A stretch of 49,338 bases of DNA from Bacteroidales bacterium. GTDB lineage: Bacteria; Bacteroidota; Bacteroidia; Bacteroidales; UBA7960. Below the pieces are notes generated by a model. The model was not told the origin of the DNA. It did not search any database and saw nothing but the letters and a program-made list of their open reading frames with translations. Position numbers and translations under genes: made by a program. The stretch lies in the NCBI GenBank assembly GCA_003559735.1, contig PWKN01000103.1, forward strand, positions 1 to 49,338, read 5' to 3'. This document shows, one piece after another, positions 28,308 to 37,925 of this stretch; positions within the stretch are counted from its first letter, which is position 1; every line of letters starts with the position of its first letter.

Positions 28308-29789
28308 ATGATGAATGCACATAAAAACACCGTATACCTGCTGACCCTGTTCACCATCCTGGCCACGTTTGTCCAGTGCACTGACTGGCTCGACCTTGAA
28401 CCTGAAAATGACCTCATTGAAGATGAATTCTGGAGAAAGAGTGAAGATGTGGAGGCAGTGCTTGGCTCCGCATATACAAGCTGGCGGAATAATGCACTAA
28501 ATAATCTCATTATGGGAGAGATAAGAGGTGATATGGTTCAGTTTACCGGTTCGGCCTTTACAGACTATAACCGAATTGCCCAAAGCGATATCTCAACCAC
28601 CAATCCGCGAACAAACTGGTCGGGGTATTACCAGACAATCAACCTGGCCAATATTATTCTGCATTATGCGCCATTAGTCCTGGAAAGGGATCCCACCTTC
28701 ACCACTGAACACAAACAATCGATCGAAGCCGAAGCCCTCTTCCTGAGATCATTGAGCTACTTTTACCTGGTTCGTCTGTGGAAAGAGGTGCCGCTTGTGC
28801 TTAATCCAATGATCTCTGATACAGTTAATGTGTTTCTGCCTAAAAGTACTGAAACCGAAGTGTTGAACCAAATTGCTTCCGACCTGAAATACGCCGAAGG
28901 TATTGCCTACAGGGATGAGTTTATGAACAACCCTGCCTATTACAAGGGAAGGGCCAACGTGTATTCGATCCAGGCACTTCTTGCAGACATTTATCTGTGG
29001 CAGGAAAAATACGAGGAGTGCATCGGGTATTGCGACATCATAATCAACTCCGGAAAATTCTCACTGGAAGATCAAAACAATTGGTTTAACCTGTTCTACC
29101 CCGGAAATTCAATGAAAGAAAGCATCTTTGAAATTCAATACAGTACGGCCTTCCAGCAATTCAACCCGATATACCACAATGTGATACGACTGGGGACAGG
29201 CAATCCTGACATGAACATGGTGGCTACCGATATCCTTTCATCTCTTTATGAGAGAACAGACATAAGGCTGCTCAACGACGCTGATGTTCCCTTTCCACGG
29301 GCAATTCCGGGCAACAAATATGCTTCAAAAGGACTTATCTTCACCCGCAGGTTGCCTGCAGAGAATGACGCAAACCTCATAGTTTACCGGTATCCGGAAA
29401 TTCTTCTCATGAAAGCAGAAGCATTGATCGAGCTGGGAGGGAACACCCAGGAAGTAAATGACATACTGAGCATGGTGTCAGACAGATCAAGCGGATTATT
29501 TGAAGGTGTAGGCGACACCGAAACCCTGCGAATAGCCGTTCTTAATGAAAGGGCAAGAGAATTTGCAGGAGAAGGAAAACGATGGTTTGACATTCTGCGT
29601 TATGCCAAACGCAATGACTATCAAAGAAAAAATTTCATCATCAATATGATTCTTGCCAATGCAGGAGTTCAGCAAAGGCCCATACTGGAGGCCCGGCTTA
29701 CCGATGTGATGAGCTACTATCTCCCCATACATGAAGATGAACTGATGTACAACCCACAATTGGAGCAAAACCCATTTTATGACCGGTGA
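28308..29789 (+). CDS. SusD-like glycan-binding lipoprotein, second pair
   Basis: 493 residues starting at the ATG 28308 (next Met at 28311). The leader has a long hydrophobic run and a likely lipobox TFVQC. The mature start TDWLDLEPENDLIEDEFWRKSEDVEAVL is characteristic of SusD. Later segments include FLRSLSYFYLVRLWKEVPLV, PEILLMKAEALIELGG and GEGKRWFDILRYAKRND, and the end YYLPIHEDELMYNPQLEQNP is the typical SusD C-terminus. It should cap the SusC ending at 28286. The fasciclin gene downstream begins 148 bases later, with no clear terminator between, so the pair and the fasciclin probably share a transcript. Confidence 0.95.
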   Translation: MMNAHKNTVYLLTLFTILATFVQCTDWLDLEPENDLIEDEFWRKSEDVEAVLGSAYTSWRNNALNNLIMGEIRGDMVQFTGSAFTDYNRIAQSDISTTNPRTNWSGYYQTINLANIILHYAPLVLERDPTFTTEHKQSIEAEALFLRSLSYFYLVRLWKEVPLVLNPMISDTVNVFLPKSTETEVLNQIASDLKYAEGIAYRDEFMNNPAYYKGRANVYSIQALLADIYLWQEKYEECIGYCDIIINSGKFSLEDQNNWFNLFYPGNSMKESIFEIQYSTAFQQFNPIYHNVIRLGTGNPDMNMVATDILSSLYERTDIRLLNDADVPFPRAIPGNKYASKGLIFTRRLPAENDANLIVYRYPEILLMKAEALIELGGNTQEVNDILSMVSDRSSGLFEGVGDTETLRIAVLNERAREFAGEGKRWFDILRYAKRNDYQRKNFIINMILANAGVQQRPILEARLTDVMSYYLPIHEDELMYNPQLEQNPFYDR

Positions 29790-29937
29790 TGTTATACGAA
29801 ACCCTCAACAGATATGCGTGGCTTCAGACTTCAGGCAATTGACCGGATCACCGGCTGCTGGCACAAATCAACCTGCTGAGCCACATATGAAAAGTTTCAT
29901 GCACGATGCAATGAATGTAACAAAAAAACATAAACAG

Positions 29938-31476
29938 ATGAATATCATTTCAACAGCCAACCGTTTAATAAAACATCCCTGTTTAACAATATTCTTTCTG
30001 CTCGTTTTTCTGAGTTGTGATGAGATTGTTCCCGAACTGCATCATCTGGACTCCGAACAACAGACCATCATGGAGTTTATCTCCGACGAAAGAAATAAGG
30101 ACCGGTTTTCATATTTTAGCGAGATCGCCGAGTTGGCAGGGTTGAGAAACATTCTTTCGGTAAGGGGACCTTACACCCTTTTCCTGCCCGAAAACAGTGC
30201 CGTGCAGGAGTATCTTGGTGAATTGGGAATCCCTTCTCCAGGACAGATGGACCCTGAAATGGCAAAAGAATTGGTTTATAACCATCTTATTGATGTGATG
30301 ATCAGAAGCGGCAGCATCGGTCTCGGGGCACTTGAAAAAGCAAATGCCCTTGGAGATTTCCTTTCCAGCGAGTTTGTTGGTCCGGATATATACATAAACA
30401 AGGAATCCAGAATCATAAGGCGGGACATAATCACCGCCAACGGAGCAGTGCATGCCATTGACAAAGTCATCAAACCTGTGCATGATCCTGCAGGCGAAGT
30501 CCTGGCTTCCCTTGATGGCTATTCCATCTTTCTTGAAGGGCTGAGGATATCAGGTATACTTGACACGCTGCAGATCATTGAATTTGACTATGGACAATTC
30601 AGGGCCCGAACCCGATATACCCTGCTAACCGTTTCCGATTCCATATATGCCGCCAATGGCATTTTTTCTATCGACGACCTGATCAATCATCTGACCGACG
30701 AGCCAGAAAAAATCAGCCACCGCGGCAATGAATTCCATAATTACATGGAATACCATTGCATAGCAGGGACTCACTACATGAATCATCTGCGCAGGCAGCA
30801 TTACCCCAACATTTTCAATGAGAACTTTATCAGCATTACCCTTGATAATGACTACGAAATAAACAAAAGAGGCAATGAGTATACCTCCTTTTATATTCCC
30901 GGCTCGAACATTCCTGCAAAAAATGGGGTGATCCACACCATAGATGAGGTAATGGACGTACCCCTGCCAGTTCCCTGGAAAGTGGTTCACGATGTTACAG
31001 ACTATATCGATTTCAGGGAATCAGATTTTTACAAAAGAAGGGAGACCCTGAGACCGGGAGAAAACATTTTTCAAAAGTTCTTTGACGGCGAAAACACATT
31101 TGAGTACATAAAATGGGAGGGCGATTACCTGCAATACTATTACAGGGTAAACGACTGGTTGGCAGGCTCCTATATGAATGGCGACTGCCTTACAATGAGT
31201 GGATTCTGGTCTATCGAGATCACAACGCCCCGAATCATGAAAGGCAGGTATGAAATACATGCCTTTACCCGTATCGGTCCTGATTGCCTCATTTACATCG
31301 ATGGTGTTTTGCAGGAGCACCTTTATAAAATGAGCGAAGGAGGCGACAATTTGATACCACGGTATATTGGCACTGTAAACTGGACAGAGTCAACTACCCA
31401 TACTATAGAACTGGAAAGCCTGACAAGCGGACTGCTTTTTTATGACCGGTTAGAGTTTACCCCCATTCAAGATTGA
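29938..31476 (+). CDS. Fasciclin (FAS1) lipoprotein with extra C-terminal beta domain, second copy
   Basis: 512 residues from the ATG at 29938; in-frame codons extend upstream to 29779 but place 53 hydrophilic residues before the leader, so 29938 is preferred. The leader MNIISTANRLIKHPCLTIF continues to a lipobox FLSC. Two FAS1 modules are visible: YTLFLPENSAVQEYL ending GAVHAIDKVIKP, and a second ending GVIHTIDEVMDV. From about residue 346 a different domain follows (YYYRVNDW ... LIYIDGVLQEHLYKM ... HTIELESL), which looks all-beta and could be a carbohydrate-binding sandwich. Its start overlaps no gene; its stop codon at 31476 is 56 bases before the third SusC. The role is unknown; a surface glycan-binding accessory is inferred. 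Confidence 0.87.
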   Translation: MNIISTANRLIKHPCLTIFFLLVFLSCDEIVPELHHLDSEQQTIMEFISDERNKDRFSYFSEIAELAGLRNILSVRGPYTLFLPENSAVQEYLGELGIPSPGQMDPEMAKELVYNHLIDVMIRSGSIGLGALEKANALGDFLSSEFVGPDIYINKESRIIRRDIITANGAVHAIDKVIKPVHDPAGEVLASLDGYSIFLEGLRISGILDTLQIIEFDYGQFRARTRYTLLTVSDSIYAANGIFSIDDLINHLTDEPEKISHRGNEFHNYMEYHCIAGTHYMNHLRRQHYPNIFNENFISITLDNDYEINKRGNEYTSFYIPGSNIPAKNGVIHTIDEVMDVPLPVPWKVVHDVTDYIDFRESDFYKRRETLRPGENIFQKFFDGENTFEYIKWEGDYLQYYYRVNDWLAGSYMNGDCLTMSGFWSIEITTPRIMKGRYEIHAFTRIGPDCLIYIDGVLQEHLYKMSEGGDNLIPRYIGTVNWTESTTHTIELESLTSGLLFYDRLEFTPIQD

Positions 31477-31532
31477 TTTTTTTGGTTGACACGCTAATGG
31501 GTATAACGTTTAAAAGTTTAAAAAGAAAAAAT

Positions 31533-34500
31533 ATGTTTTCATCTACAGGGCCTTATTTCCGAAGTCTGCTTTTAATTGCCGGTTGTTTTTTGCTCTTTCC
31601 CGGCAAAAGCTTTACACACTCCCTAACAGATCCAATGGTCAGGGGTGTTGTTCTTGAATCCGGAACCAACAAACCTCTTGCCCAGGCAGTCATTTCCGTT
31701 TCTGTAACCGGAGAAAACACCCAATCAGATGAGCATGGGAAGTTTGAATTAAAGGTGCCCGACCTGTTTTCAACCCTGGCTGTCAATCTGCCTGGCTATA
31801 CCCGGAGAAGATTGACCCCTGAGGGACAGGAACAATTAACGATTTACCTCGTACAGGAAAGGTTTTCATCGTTTGATGACCTGGTTTCACTTCCACTTGA
31901 AAGCAAGATTTCCCGGGAGGTCATTGAGCCCGTTTCCTCCATTTCTGGAGATATGATCAACAGTTTCCCCGGAACGCCTGCAGATGGGCTCATACAGGGT
32001 ATGTTGCCAGGACTGCATGTAGTCAGGCACTCCGGATTTCCCGGACATAAGGCCTGGCTGAACGTTGGGGGAATATCTTCCATGTATGCAAAACAACAAC
32101 CGCTGCTCATTGTCGATGGAATGATCCACGAATACAATTATGCCAATCAAAGCGTCATCAGCGGTTTTAGTTTCAATCCGTGGGATATAGTTGACGTTGA
32201 CGATATTGCCGACATTACACTAATGAATGGGAGCCTGGCCTCCTGGGGTTCAAATGGCTCGAATGGAGTCATTTACATAAGCACAGAAAAAAGAAGTGAA
32301 GCAAGCTCTGAAATTATATTCAACAGCTACGGCGGCATTGGCTTAATGCCAGAAAAAATTTCGTTGCTCAATGCCGACCAGTTCAGGAGCTTGTTTTCTG
32401 AACAGATCATTCAAAACGGACAAACTCCTGAAGAATACGGATGGCTCACCGGAGACCCATCCGATCCCGATTTCTTCAGGTACAACAACAGCACCAACTG
32501 GCAGGATGAATTGTTCAGACCCAGCGCTGTTCAGAAATATCACGTATTTCTTAAGGGTGGTGATGAAATTGCCACCTACAATATTTCAACCGGCTACCTC
32601 AAGCATGGCAGTATTTACGAAAATTCGTCCTACTCAAGGTACAACCTGAGAATTAACGGTAAAATAAACATCACAGACAGATTTTCGGTTGTGCCAAATG
32701 TCAAACTCTCCCTGTCTGACTCTTATGTGGCAAGCATGGGTGCTGAGGAATACAAAAACCCATTAACCTCCTCGCTGCTCAAATCCCCTTTAATGGCCCC
32801 AATGGCCCGCGACCCCAGAACAGGAGCATTTCTCAACGAGATCGACGACGTAGGTATTTTCAGCGTCAGCAACCCAATTGCCATTGTTGCAGAGGGCATG
32901 GGCTCCAACAGGAACTACCATTTTCTTAGCTCAGTAGACTTCAGCTACCGTTTTAATCCGCGGTTGACCATCTCCAGCCTCACCGGCATCAGTTATAACA
33001 ATGCACGCGAGAGCCTGTTCCTGCCCGGTCACGGATTGGTAAACCAGGAATTTGCCGACAATTCAAGGCACGACCTTGTATACGATTTCCGTTCAACCCA
33101 AAACCATTCAAAACTCACCTACAAGAATACCCTGGGTGCCGGGTCCCTGATTGCCGTGATGGGTTTCAGGTATTTAAAGAACAATTACAAATTCAATATC
33201 GGCAATGACCTCAACACTCCCTCCGACGATTTCAGGAACCTGGGACAGGGAGCCAGGTACCAGTATCTGAGGACTACCGTGGGCGATGACCGTGAATTGG
33301 TCTGGGGATCAGTTTACAGCTCAGTGAATTACAGCATTAACAACAAATACTACATCGAAGCAAATTACTCATTCGACGGGAATTCCAACATCAATAAAAA
33401 CAATCGCTACAACCACTATCCGTCATTGGGTGTGGCCTGGAGGATCTCTTCAGAGCCTTTTCTTTCGGCCATTAAAAAGGCCGGCGACCTGAAACTACGC
33501 GCATCTTACGGATTATCGGGCAACATGCATAGCCAGGCGTACGACTACTCAAAACTGTTTTACGTTGGACGAAGACTTGGCAGCATCGGTGTACTGGTAC
33601 GTGATGCTGTTCCCAACACTGATCTTGCCATCGAGAAAAAATCCACCTTAAATGCGGGTTTTGATTTTATGACCGCAAGCCTGAGATCATATTTTTCTTT
33701 CAATTATTACCATTCTACCGTTAACAACCTGCTGATAAACCAGCAATTACCCGCTTTTGGCTTCGAGAATTATTTTGACAATGGGGGTGTGCTCAACATC
33801 AATGCCTTTGAACTGGCCTTCCAGAGCCGGACATCCTTTTCCAGTGTCACCTGGACCTACGGACTATCAGCCAGCAGGTATGTGTCCAAAATGAAAGACC
33901 TGCAATTTATCGACGAGCAAAAGAACTCCATCATTCACCAGGTTGGCAACATCGATGACATCAGGGTGTTCTATCTTGCAAGTAAAAACAATGGGTTAAA
34001 CCTTTTCTATGGCTATCAGACGGATGGCAATTATGCCTTAGACAGTGAGGCACAATCCGTTACAGGACCGGGTGGCGTACCTATGAGAGAGGGCGACATC
34101 AGGTTCGTTGATCAGAATGGTGATAACATTATCAATGCCCTGGATATGACAGTCATCGGCGATCCAAATCCTGATCTATACGGTGGAATACACACTTCTT
34201 TGATCTTTAAGAATATTGAAGTTGGGGCTTTCGTAACATACTCTTATGGAAACGACATCTTTAACTATTTAAGATTCAAAACCGAATCCATGAGCAATTT
34301 TTACAACCAAACCACAGAAACCCAAAACAGATGGGGAAGCCAAAGCCAAAATGGCACCATTCCAGGGGCATCTATGGGCGACCCTACGGGAAATACTGTT
34401 TTTTCAGACAGATGGATCGAAGACGGATCTTACCTGAGGCTCAAAAACCTTTCCGTAAGCTATACCCTACCCTCCTCCGCCAGGCTTTACCAGCATGCAA

Positions 34501-34658
34501 CCATTTACCTTACGGGTACAAACCTCATCACTTTTACACGTTATGAAGGCTACGACCCGGAAGTTTATTATGAGAATTCGCCTTTCCAAATGGGTATCGA
34601 TTACGGTAAAATACCCCAGGTACGTACATTTTTATTAGGCTTGAGATTATCCATCTGA
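31533..34658 (+). CDS. SusC-like TonB-dependent transporter, third pair, divergent plug
   Basis: 1041 residues from the ATG at 31533, preceded by an A-rich leader; an ATG at 31497 would add twelve basic residues. A signal peptide precedes HSLTDPMVRGVVLESGTNKP. The CarboxypepD_reg-like domain is weak, and the stretch linking it to the plug is unusual: FSSFDDLVSLPLESKISREV replaces the usual LxEVVVVGYG-type TonB-box region. The plug retains IADITLMNGSLASWGSNGSN and GVIYISTEK. The barrel ends LLGLRLSI, so the terminal residue is isoleucine rather than the usual aromatic. It pairs with the SusD at 34682. Of the three SusCs it is the most divergent, and its TonB interaction deserves checking. Confidence 0.94.
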   Translation: MFSSTGPYFRSLLLIAGCFLLFPGKSFTHSLTDPMVRGVVLESGTNKPLAQAVISVSVTGENTQSDEHGKFELKVPDLFSTLAVNLPGYTRRRLTPEGQEQLTIYLVQERFSSFDDLVSLPLESKISREVIEPVSSISGDMINSFPGTPADGLIQGMLPGLHVVRHSGFPGHKAWLNVGGISSMYAKQQPLLIVDGMIHEYNYANQSVISGFSFNPWDIVDVDDIADITLMNGSLASWGSNGSNGVIYISTEKRSEASSEIIFNSYGGIGLMPEKISLLNADQFRSLFSEQIIQNGQTPEEYGWLTGDPSDPDFFRYNNSTNWQDELFRPSAVQKYHVFLKGGDEIATYNISTGYLKHGSIYENSSYSRYNLRINGKINITDRFSVVPNVKLSLSDSYVASMGAEEYKNPLTSSLLKSPLMAPMARDPRTGAFLNEIDDVGIFSVSNPIAIVAEGMGSNRNYHFLSSVDFSYRFNPRLTISSLTGISYNNARESLFLPGHGLVNQEFADNSRHDLVYDFRSTQNHSKLTYKNTLGAGSLIAVMGFRYLKNNYKFNIGNDLNTPSDDFRNLGQGARYQYLRTTVGDDRELVWGSVYSSVNYSINNKYYIEANYSFDGNSNINKNNRYNHYPSLGVAWRISSEPFLSAIKKAGDLKLRASYGLSGNMHSQAYDYSKLFYVGRRLGSIGVLVRDAVPNTDLAIEKKSTLNAGFDFMTASLRSYFSFNYYHSTVNNLLINQQLPAFGFENYFDNGGVLNINAFELAFQSRTSFSSVTWTYGLSASRYVSKMKDLQFIDEQKNSIIHQVGNIDDIRVFYLASKNNGLNLFYGYQTDGNYALDSEAQSVTGPGGVPMREGDIRFVDQNGDNIINALDMTVIGDPNPDLYGGIHTSLIFKNIEVGAFVTYSYGNDIFNYLRFKTESMSNFYNQTTETQNRWGSQSQNGTIPGASMGDPTGNTVFSDRWIEDGSYLRLKNLSVSYTLPSSARLYQHATIYLTGTNLITFTRYEGYDPEVYYENSPFQMGIDYGKIPQVRTFLLGLRLSI

Positions 34659-34681
34659 TTCTTTTATCAAATCGTCAAAAC

Positions 34682-36202
34682 ATGACCAATAAGAAAACCA
34701 TAAACATCATAACCAGGATTGTCCTGCTTTCAATCCTGCCTGCAATCATAATCTCCTGCATCGACGACCTCTTCGATGCCAAATTAGGCGACAAGGTGCA
34801 GCCTCATCAGCATTACAATGATGCAAGCGACGTATGGAGCTCCTTTAATGGTATTGTTCTGCTGCTCCAGGAAATTATGCCCAACCATATTCTGATCGAC
34901 GGACTGCTTTCTGATCAGATACAGCCCACGGGCAACGCAGGTGCCGAATTGGTTACCCTGTATAATCATCCCTTTTCGTCAGGCAACTCCTATATAAACG
35001 GATCGCCTTACTACAAGGTGATCATATCAGCCAATGACGTGCTTGCCAACGTCGATGCAGTGGTGGAAAGTGATCTCTTAAATTACGATTCCATAACCAA
35101 TGTTGCCGTTAAAAGGGCTCTGATATCCTACCGATCATGGGCATACTTTAATTATGCAAGGTTATATGGCAGGGCAACCATTATTCCGGAAGTATTTGAA
35201 TCTATTGAGGACACGCAGTACATGGAGGTTGTAACCAAAGAAGAAATGTTCAACAGGCTAATTGATGACCTCACCCCTGTTTTGCATGATATGGAAAGCA
35301 GCCAGGCCGAAATTTTAATACATAACGCCATCAACACCAGGGCACTGCTGGGCGAAATACATCTGGAGCTTGGCAATTACTCCCTGGCCGAACAATACCT
35401 GCGCGAGGCCTGCGATAGTTTTGGCAGACATCTCTATAAAGTGGATGGCACCCATGCGCGAAACAATTTTGCATCAATTTTCAGGAATCCGGCCGGTGCA
35501 TTCAGGGAAGTGATGGTCTATGTTCCTTTTTCTTTCGAAGACGGACAAAAAAATCCACTGGAGCCCTATTTCAGACCTGACTTTGACTTCACACTGGAAC
35601 CAACGGATAACCTTGTAAGCGCATTTGGGCAACAACAACGCCTGAACGACACCATTTTGGGCGATATCTTCAGGGGGTTCGGTGTTTCCATTGACTCAAT
35701 TCCCTGGCTGGACAACCGTTTCTTCATTTCCAAATACTCACTGGAGCCTGGTGCAGTTCCTTACAGTGCCGATATCATCATCTACAGGGCATCCGACATA
35801 CATTTGCTGCTTGCCGAAGCATACAATCGCATGGGAGAACATGAAATTGCACTTATCCTTATGAATCAGGGCATCAGGCAGATAAGGCCCAGACCCGTGC
35901 AGCTCAGAACGTGGGCAACCAACGATGGGGTGCGGGGACGTGTGTTTTTGCATCCGCGGACAGTGCCCGACGATGTAACCGACAAAACAACTTATATCGA
36001 AGACCTGCTTATCGAAGAGCGTGCCCTGGAACTGGCTTTCGAAGGAAAGCGATGGTTTGATCTAATGCGCATTGCCAATCGAAGAAATGATCCTTCTTTC
36101 CTGGCCGATATTGTTGCAGCCAAATATCCGGACCCGGTTGTTGCCGGGAGGGTTAGACAGCATTTAATGATACCACAAAACTGGTATCTGCCATCCAATT
36201 GA
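34682..36202 (+). CDS. SusD-like glycan-binding lipoprotein, third pair
   Basis: 506 residues. The leader MTNKKTINIITRIVLLSIL ends in a lipobox IISC. The N-terminal segment LFDAKLGDKVQPHQHYNDA is less canonical than in the other two SusDs. Typical SusD features remain: RALISYRSWAYFNYARLYG, SDIHLLLAEAYNRMGEHE and IEERALELAFEGKRWFDLMR, and the end LMIPQNWYLPSN. It lies 23 bases after the third SusC and 74 bases before the MFS transporter gene. It likely completes the second fasciclin-SusC-SusD module. Confidence 0.94.
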   Translation: MTNKKTINIITRIVLLSILPAIIISCIDDLFDAKLGDKVQPHQHYNDASDVWSSFNGIVLLLQEIMPNHILIDGLLSDQIQPTGNAGAELVTLYNHPFSSGNSYINGSPYYKVIISANDVLANVDAVVESDLLNYDSITNVAVKRALISYRSWAYFNYARLYGRATIIPEVFESIEDTQYMEVVTKEEMFNRLIDDLTPVLHDMESSQAEILIHNAINTRALLGEIHLELGNYSLAEQYLREACDSFGRHLYKVDGTHARNNFASIFRNPAGAFREVMVYVPFSFEDGQKNPLEPYFRPDFDFTLEPTDNLVSAFGQQQRLNDTILGDIFRGFGVSIDSIPWLDNRFFISKYSLEPGAVPYSADIIIYRASDIHLLLAEAYNRMGEHEIALILMNQGIRQIRPRPVQLRTWATNDGVRGRVFLHPRTVPDDVTDKTTYIEDLLIEERALELAFEGKRWFDLMRIANRRNDPSFLADIVAAKYPDPVVAGRVRQHLMIPQNWYLPSN

Positions 36203-36276
36203 CAGAGCATATGACCACATAACCGGAATCGGCTGAAGCAGTAATTTCACCAATACGATTAACATAAATCATTCAA

Positions 36277-37674
36277 ATGAACTTTGGGAGAACATTCAAT
36301 TCAAGGTATATCATTGGTCTCACACTGATTTCTGCGCTTGGCGGACTGTTATTTGGATATGACTGGGTGGTGATCGGAGGGGCAAAACCCTTTTACGAAC
36401 GCTTTTTCGAGATCACCCACTCGCCTTACCTGCAAGGATGGGCTATGAGCAGTGCCCTGATCGGATGCTTAATGGGTGCATTCTCATCCGGCTATCTGAC
36501 CGACAGGATCGGCCGGAAAATGCCTTTGATCATCGCTGCTTCATTATTTACCCTATCGGCGCTTGGGACAGGGCTATCCAGTAGTTTTTCCCTGTTTATT
36601 TTTTACCGTTTACTTGGCGGACTGGGTATTGGGATCGCTTCGGCCACATCACCCATGTACATCGCCGAGATATCACCCGCGCCCCTCAGGGGAAGGTTGG
36701 TTGCCGTTAATCAGCTTACCATTGTAATTGGGATCCTTGCTGCACAGGTCATGAATTACCTGATTGCCGGGAAAGTTCCTGACGGGGCTACCGATGAAAT
36801 GATCGTCGCCTCCTGGAACGGACAATGGGGATGGAGATGGATGTTTTGGGCTGAAACAGTTCCGGCGGTAACGTTCCTTACCCTCGTAATGATGATACCC
36901 GAAAGTCCGAGATTCCTGGTTAAGTCAGGGAGGAAACAGCAATCGATGGCAGTTCTTGAGAAAATCGGGGGACGGGAGTATGCACTGAAAACAGAATTGG
37001 AGATCATTGACACGCTCAGGAGCGCAACATCGAAAATTGACTGGAAGGGACTGAAAAACAAAAAGCTGAGACCTGTGCTTGCTTTGGGGATAACCCTGGC
37101 TGTTTTTCAGCAATGGTGCGGCATTAATGTGATATTCAATTACGCCGAAGAGGTATTTACATCGGCCGGCTATTCCGTTTCCGGAATGTTGTTTAATGTG
37201 GTCATTACCGGGATGGTGAATCTTGTGTTCACTTTAATTGCGATGCGGGTAGTCGACAGCTGGGGCAGGAGAAAACTAATGATCCTCGGCTCGGGGGGAT
37301 TGAGCATCATCTACATTTTTCTCGGTTTTAGCTATTACCAGGGAATCCAGGGTTTTATGATCCTGATGATTGTTATCCTGGCCATTGGTACTTATTCACT
37401 TACCCTTGCACCCGTGACCTGGGTGATCCTTTCGGAAATATTTCCCAACCGCATACGCGGAGCCGCAATGGCCATGGCAACGACTGCGTTATGGGCCGCC
37501 AGTTTTGTCTTAACGTACACCTTCCCTTTGCTTAACAATGCATTAAGTGCTCACGGAACGTTCTGGCTCTATTCAATGATCTCTTTCGCCGGATTCTTGT
37601 TTATCCTGAAAAAACTGCCTGAAACCAAGGGCAAAAGCCTTGAAGAGATTGAGGCAACATTCAAAACCCAGTAA
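36277..37674 (+). CDS. MFS sugar-porter family inner-membrane transporter
   Basis: 465 residues with twelve predicted hydrophobic segments. Sugar-porter hallmarks are DRIGRKMP after helix 2, the RLLGGLGIG stretch, IAEISPAPLRGRL, IPESPRFL, SWGRRKLM and the C-terminal LPETKGKSLEEIE. These are the signatures of the sugar:proton symporters such as XylE and the GLUT relatives. It should move a monosaccharide across the inner membrane. Position directly after the third SusD suggests it takes up a product of the locus. Which sugar cannot be read from the sequence; xylose, galactose and mannose carriers share these motifs. Confidence 0.93.
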   Translation: MNFGRTFNSRYIIGLTLISALGGLLFGYDWVVIGGAKPFYERFFEITHSPYLQGWAMSSALIGCLMGAFSSGYLTDRIGRKMPLIIAASLFTLSALGTGLSSSFSLFIFYRLLGGLGIGIASATSPMYIAEISPAPLRGRLVAVNQLTIVIGILAAQVMNYLIAGKVPDGATDEMIVASWNGQWGWRWMFWAETVPAVTFLTLVMMIPESPRFLVKSGRKQQSMAVLEKIGGREYALKTELEIIDTLRSATSKIDWKGLKNKKLRPVLALGITLAVFQQWCGINVIFNYAEEVFTSAGYSVSGMLFNVVITGMVNLVFTLIAMRVVDSWGRRKLMILGSGGLSIIYIFLGFSYYQGIQGFMILMIVILAIGTYSLTLAPVTWVILSEIFPNRIRGAAMAMATTALWAASFVLTYTFPLLNNALSAHGTFWLYSMISFAGFLFILKKLPETKGKSLEEIEATFKTQ

Positions 37675-37925
37675 GTAAAGCCGACACAGATCAACTTCGA
37701 CATATATTGCAGTATTTTAAACATATGTCATAGCCAAAAAGCACATAAACCATTATTATTGCTACGCGTATTAAGGTTTCAGCAGATCGGTTCTCCCAAT
37801 CCGGCAACAACCGACCTTGCAGGCACATGGAGGTTTTCTGCTGACACGCATATTGTGTGGCAAAAGCGGGGTTTAACGGCGAACCCTGGGTGTGCCTTTC
37901 CAAACTGAGAATAATCCCGTAACCC
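37675..37925 (+). promoter_or_regulatory. 251-base gap with a spaced inverted repeat
   Basis: The region between the MFS gene and the second URO-D-like gene contains GACATAT (37699-37705) and its reverse complement ATATGTC (37723-37729), with 17 bases between. The spacing is compatible with a dimeric regulator site or weak hairpin. No exact promoter consensus or terminator hairpin is visible. The opposite-strand open frame across this area (37691-38170) is most likely a shadow of the URO-D-like gene. Confidence 0.3.

Noticed and set aside
29779-29937. N-terminal extension of the second fasciclin gene
   Set aside because: The extra 53 residues are hydrophilic and precede a proper lipoprotein leader at 29938; the extension overlaps the end of SusD.
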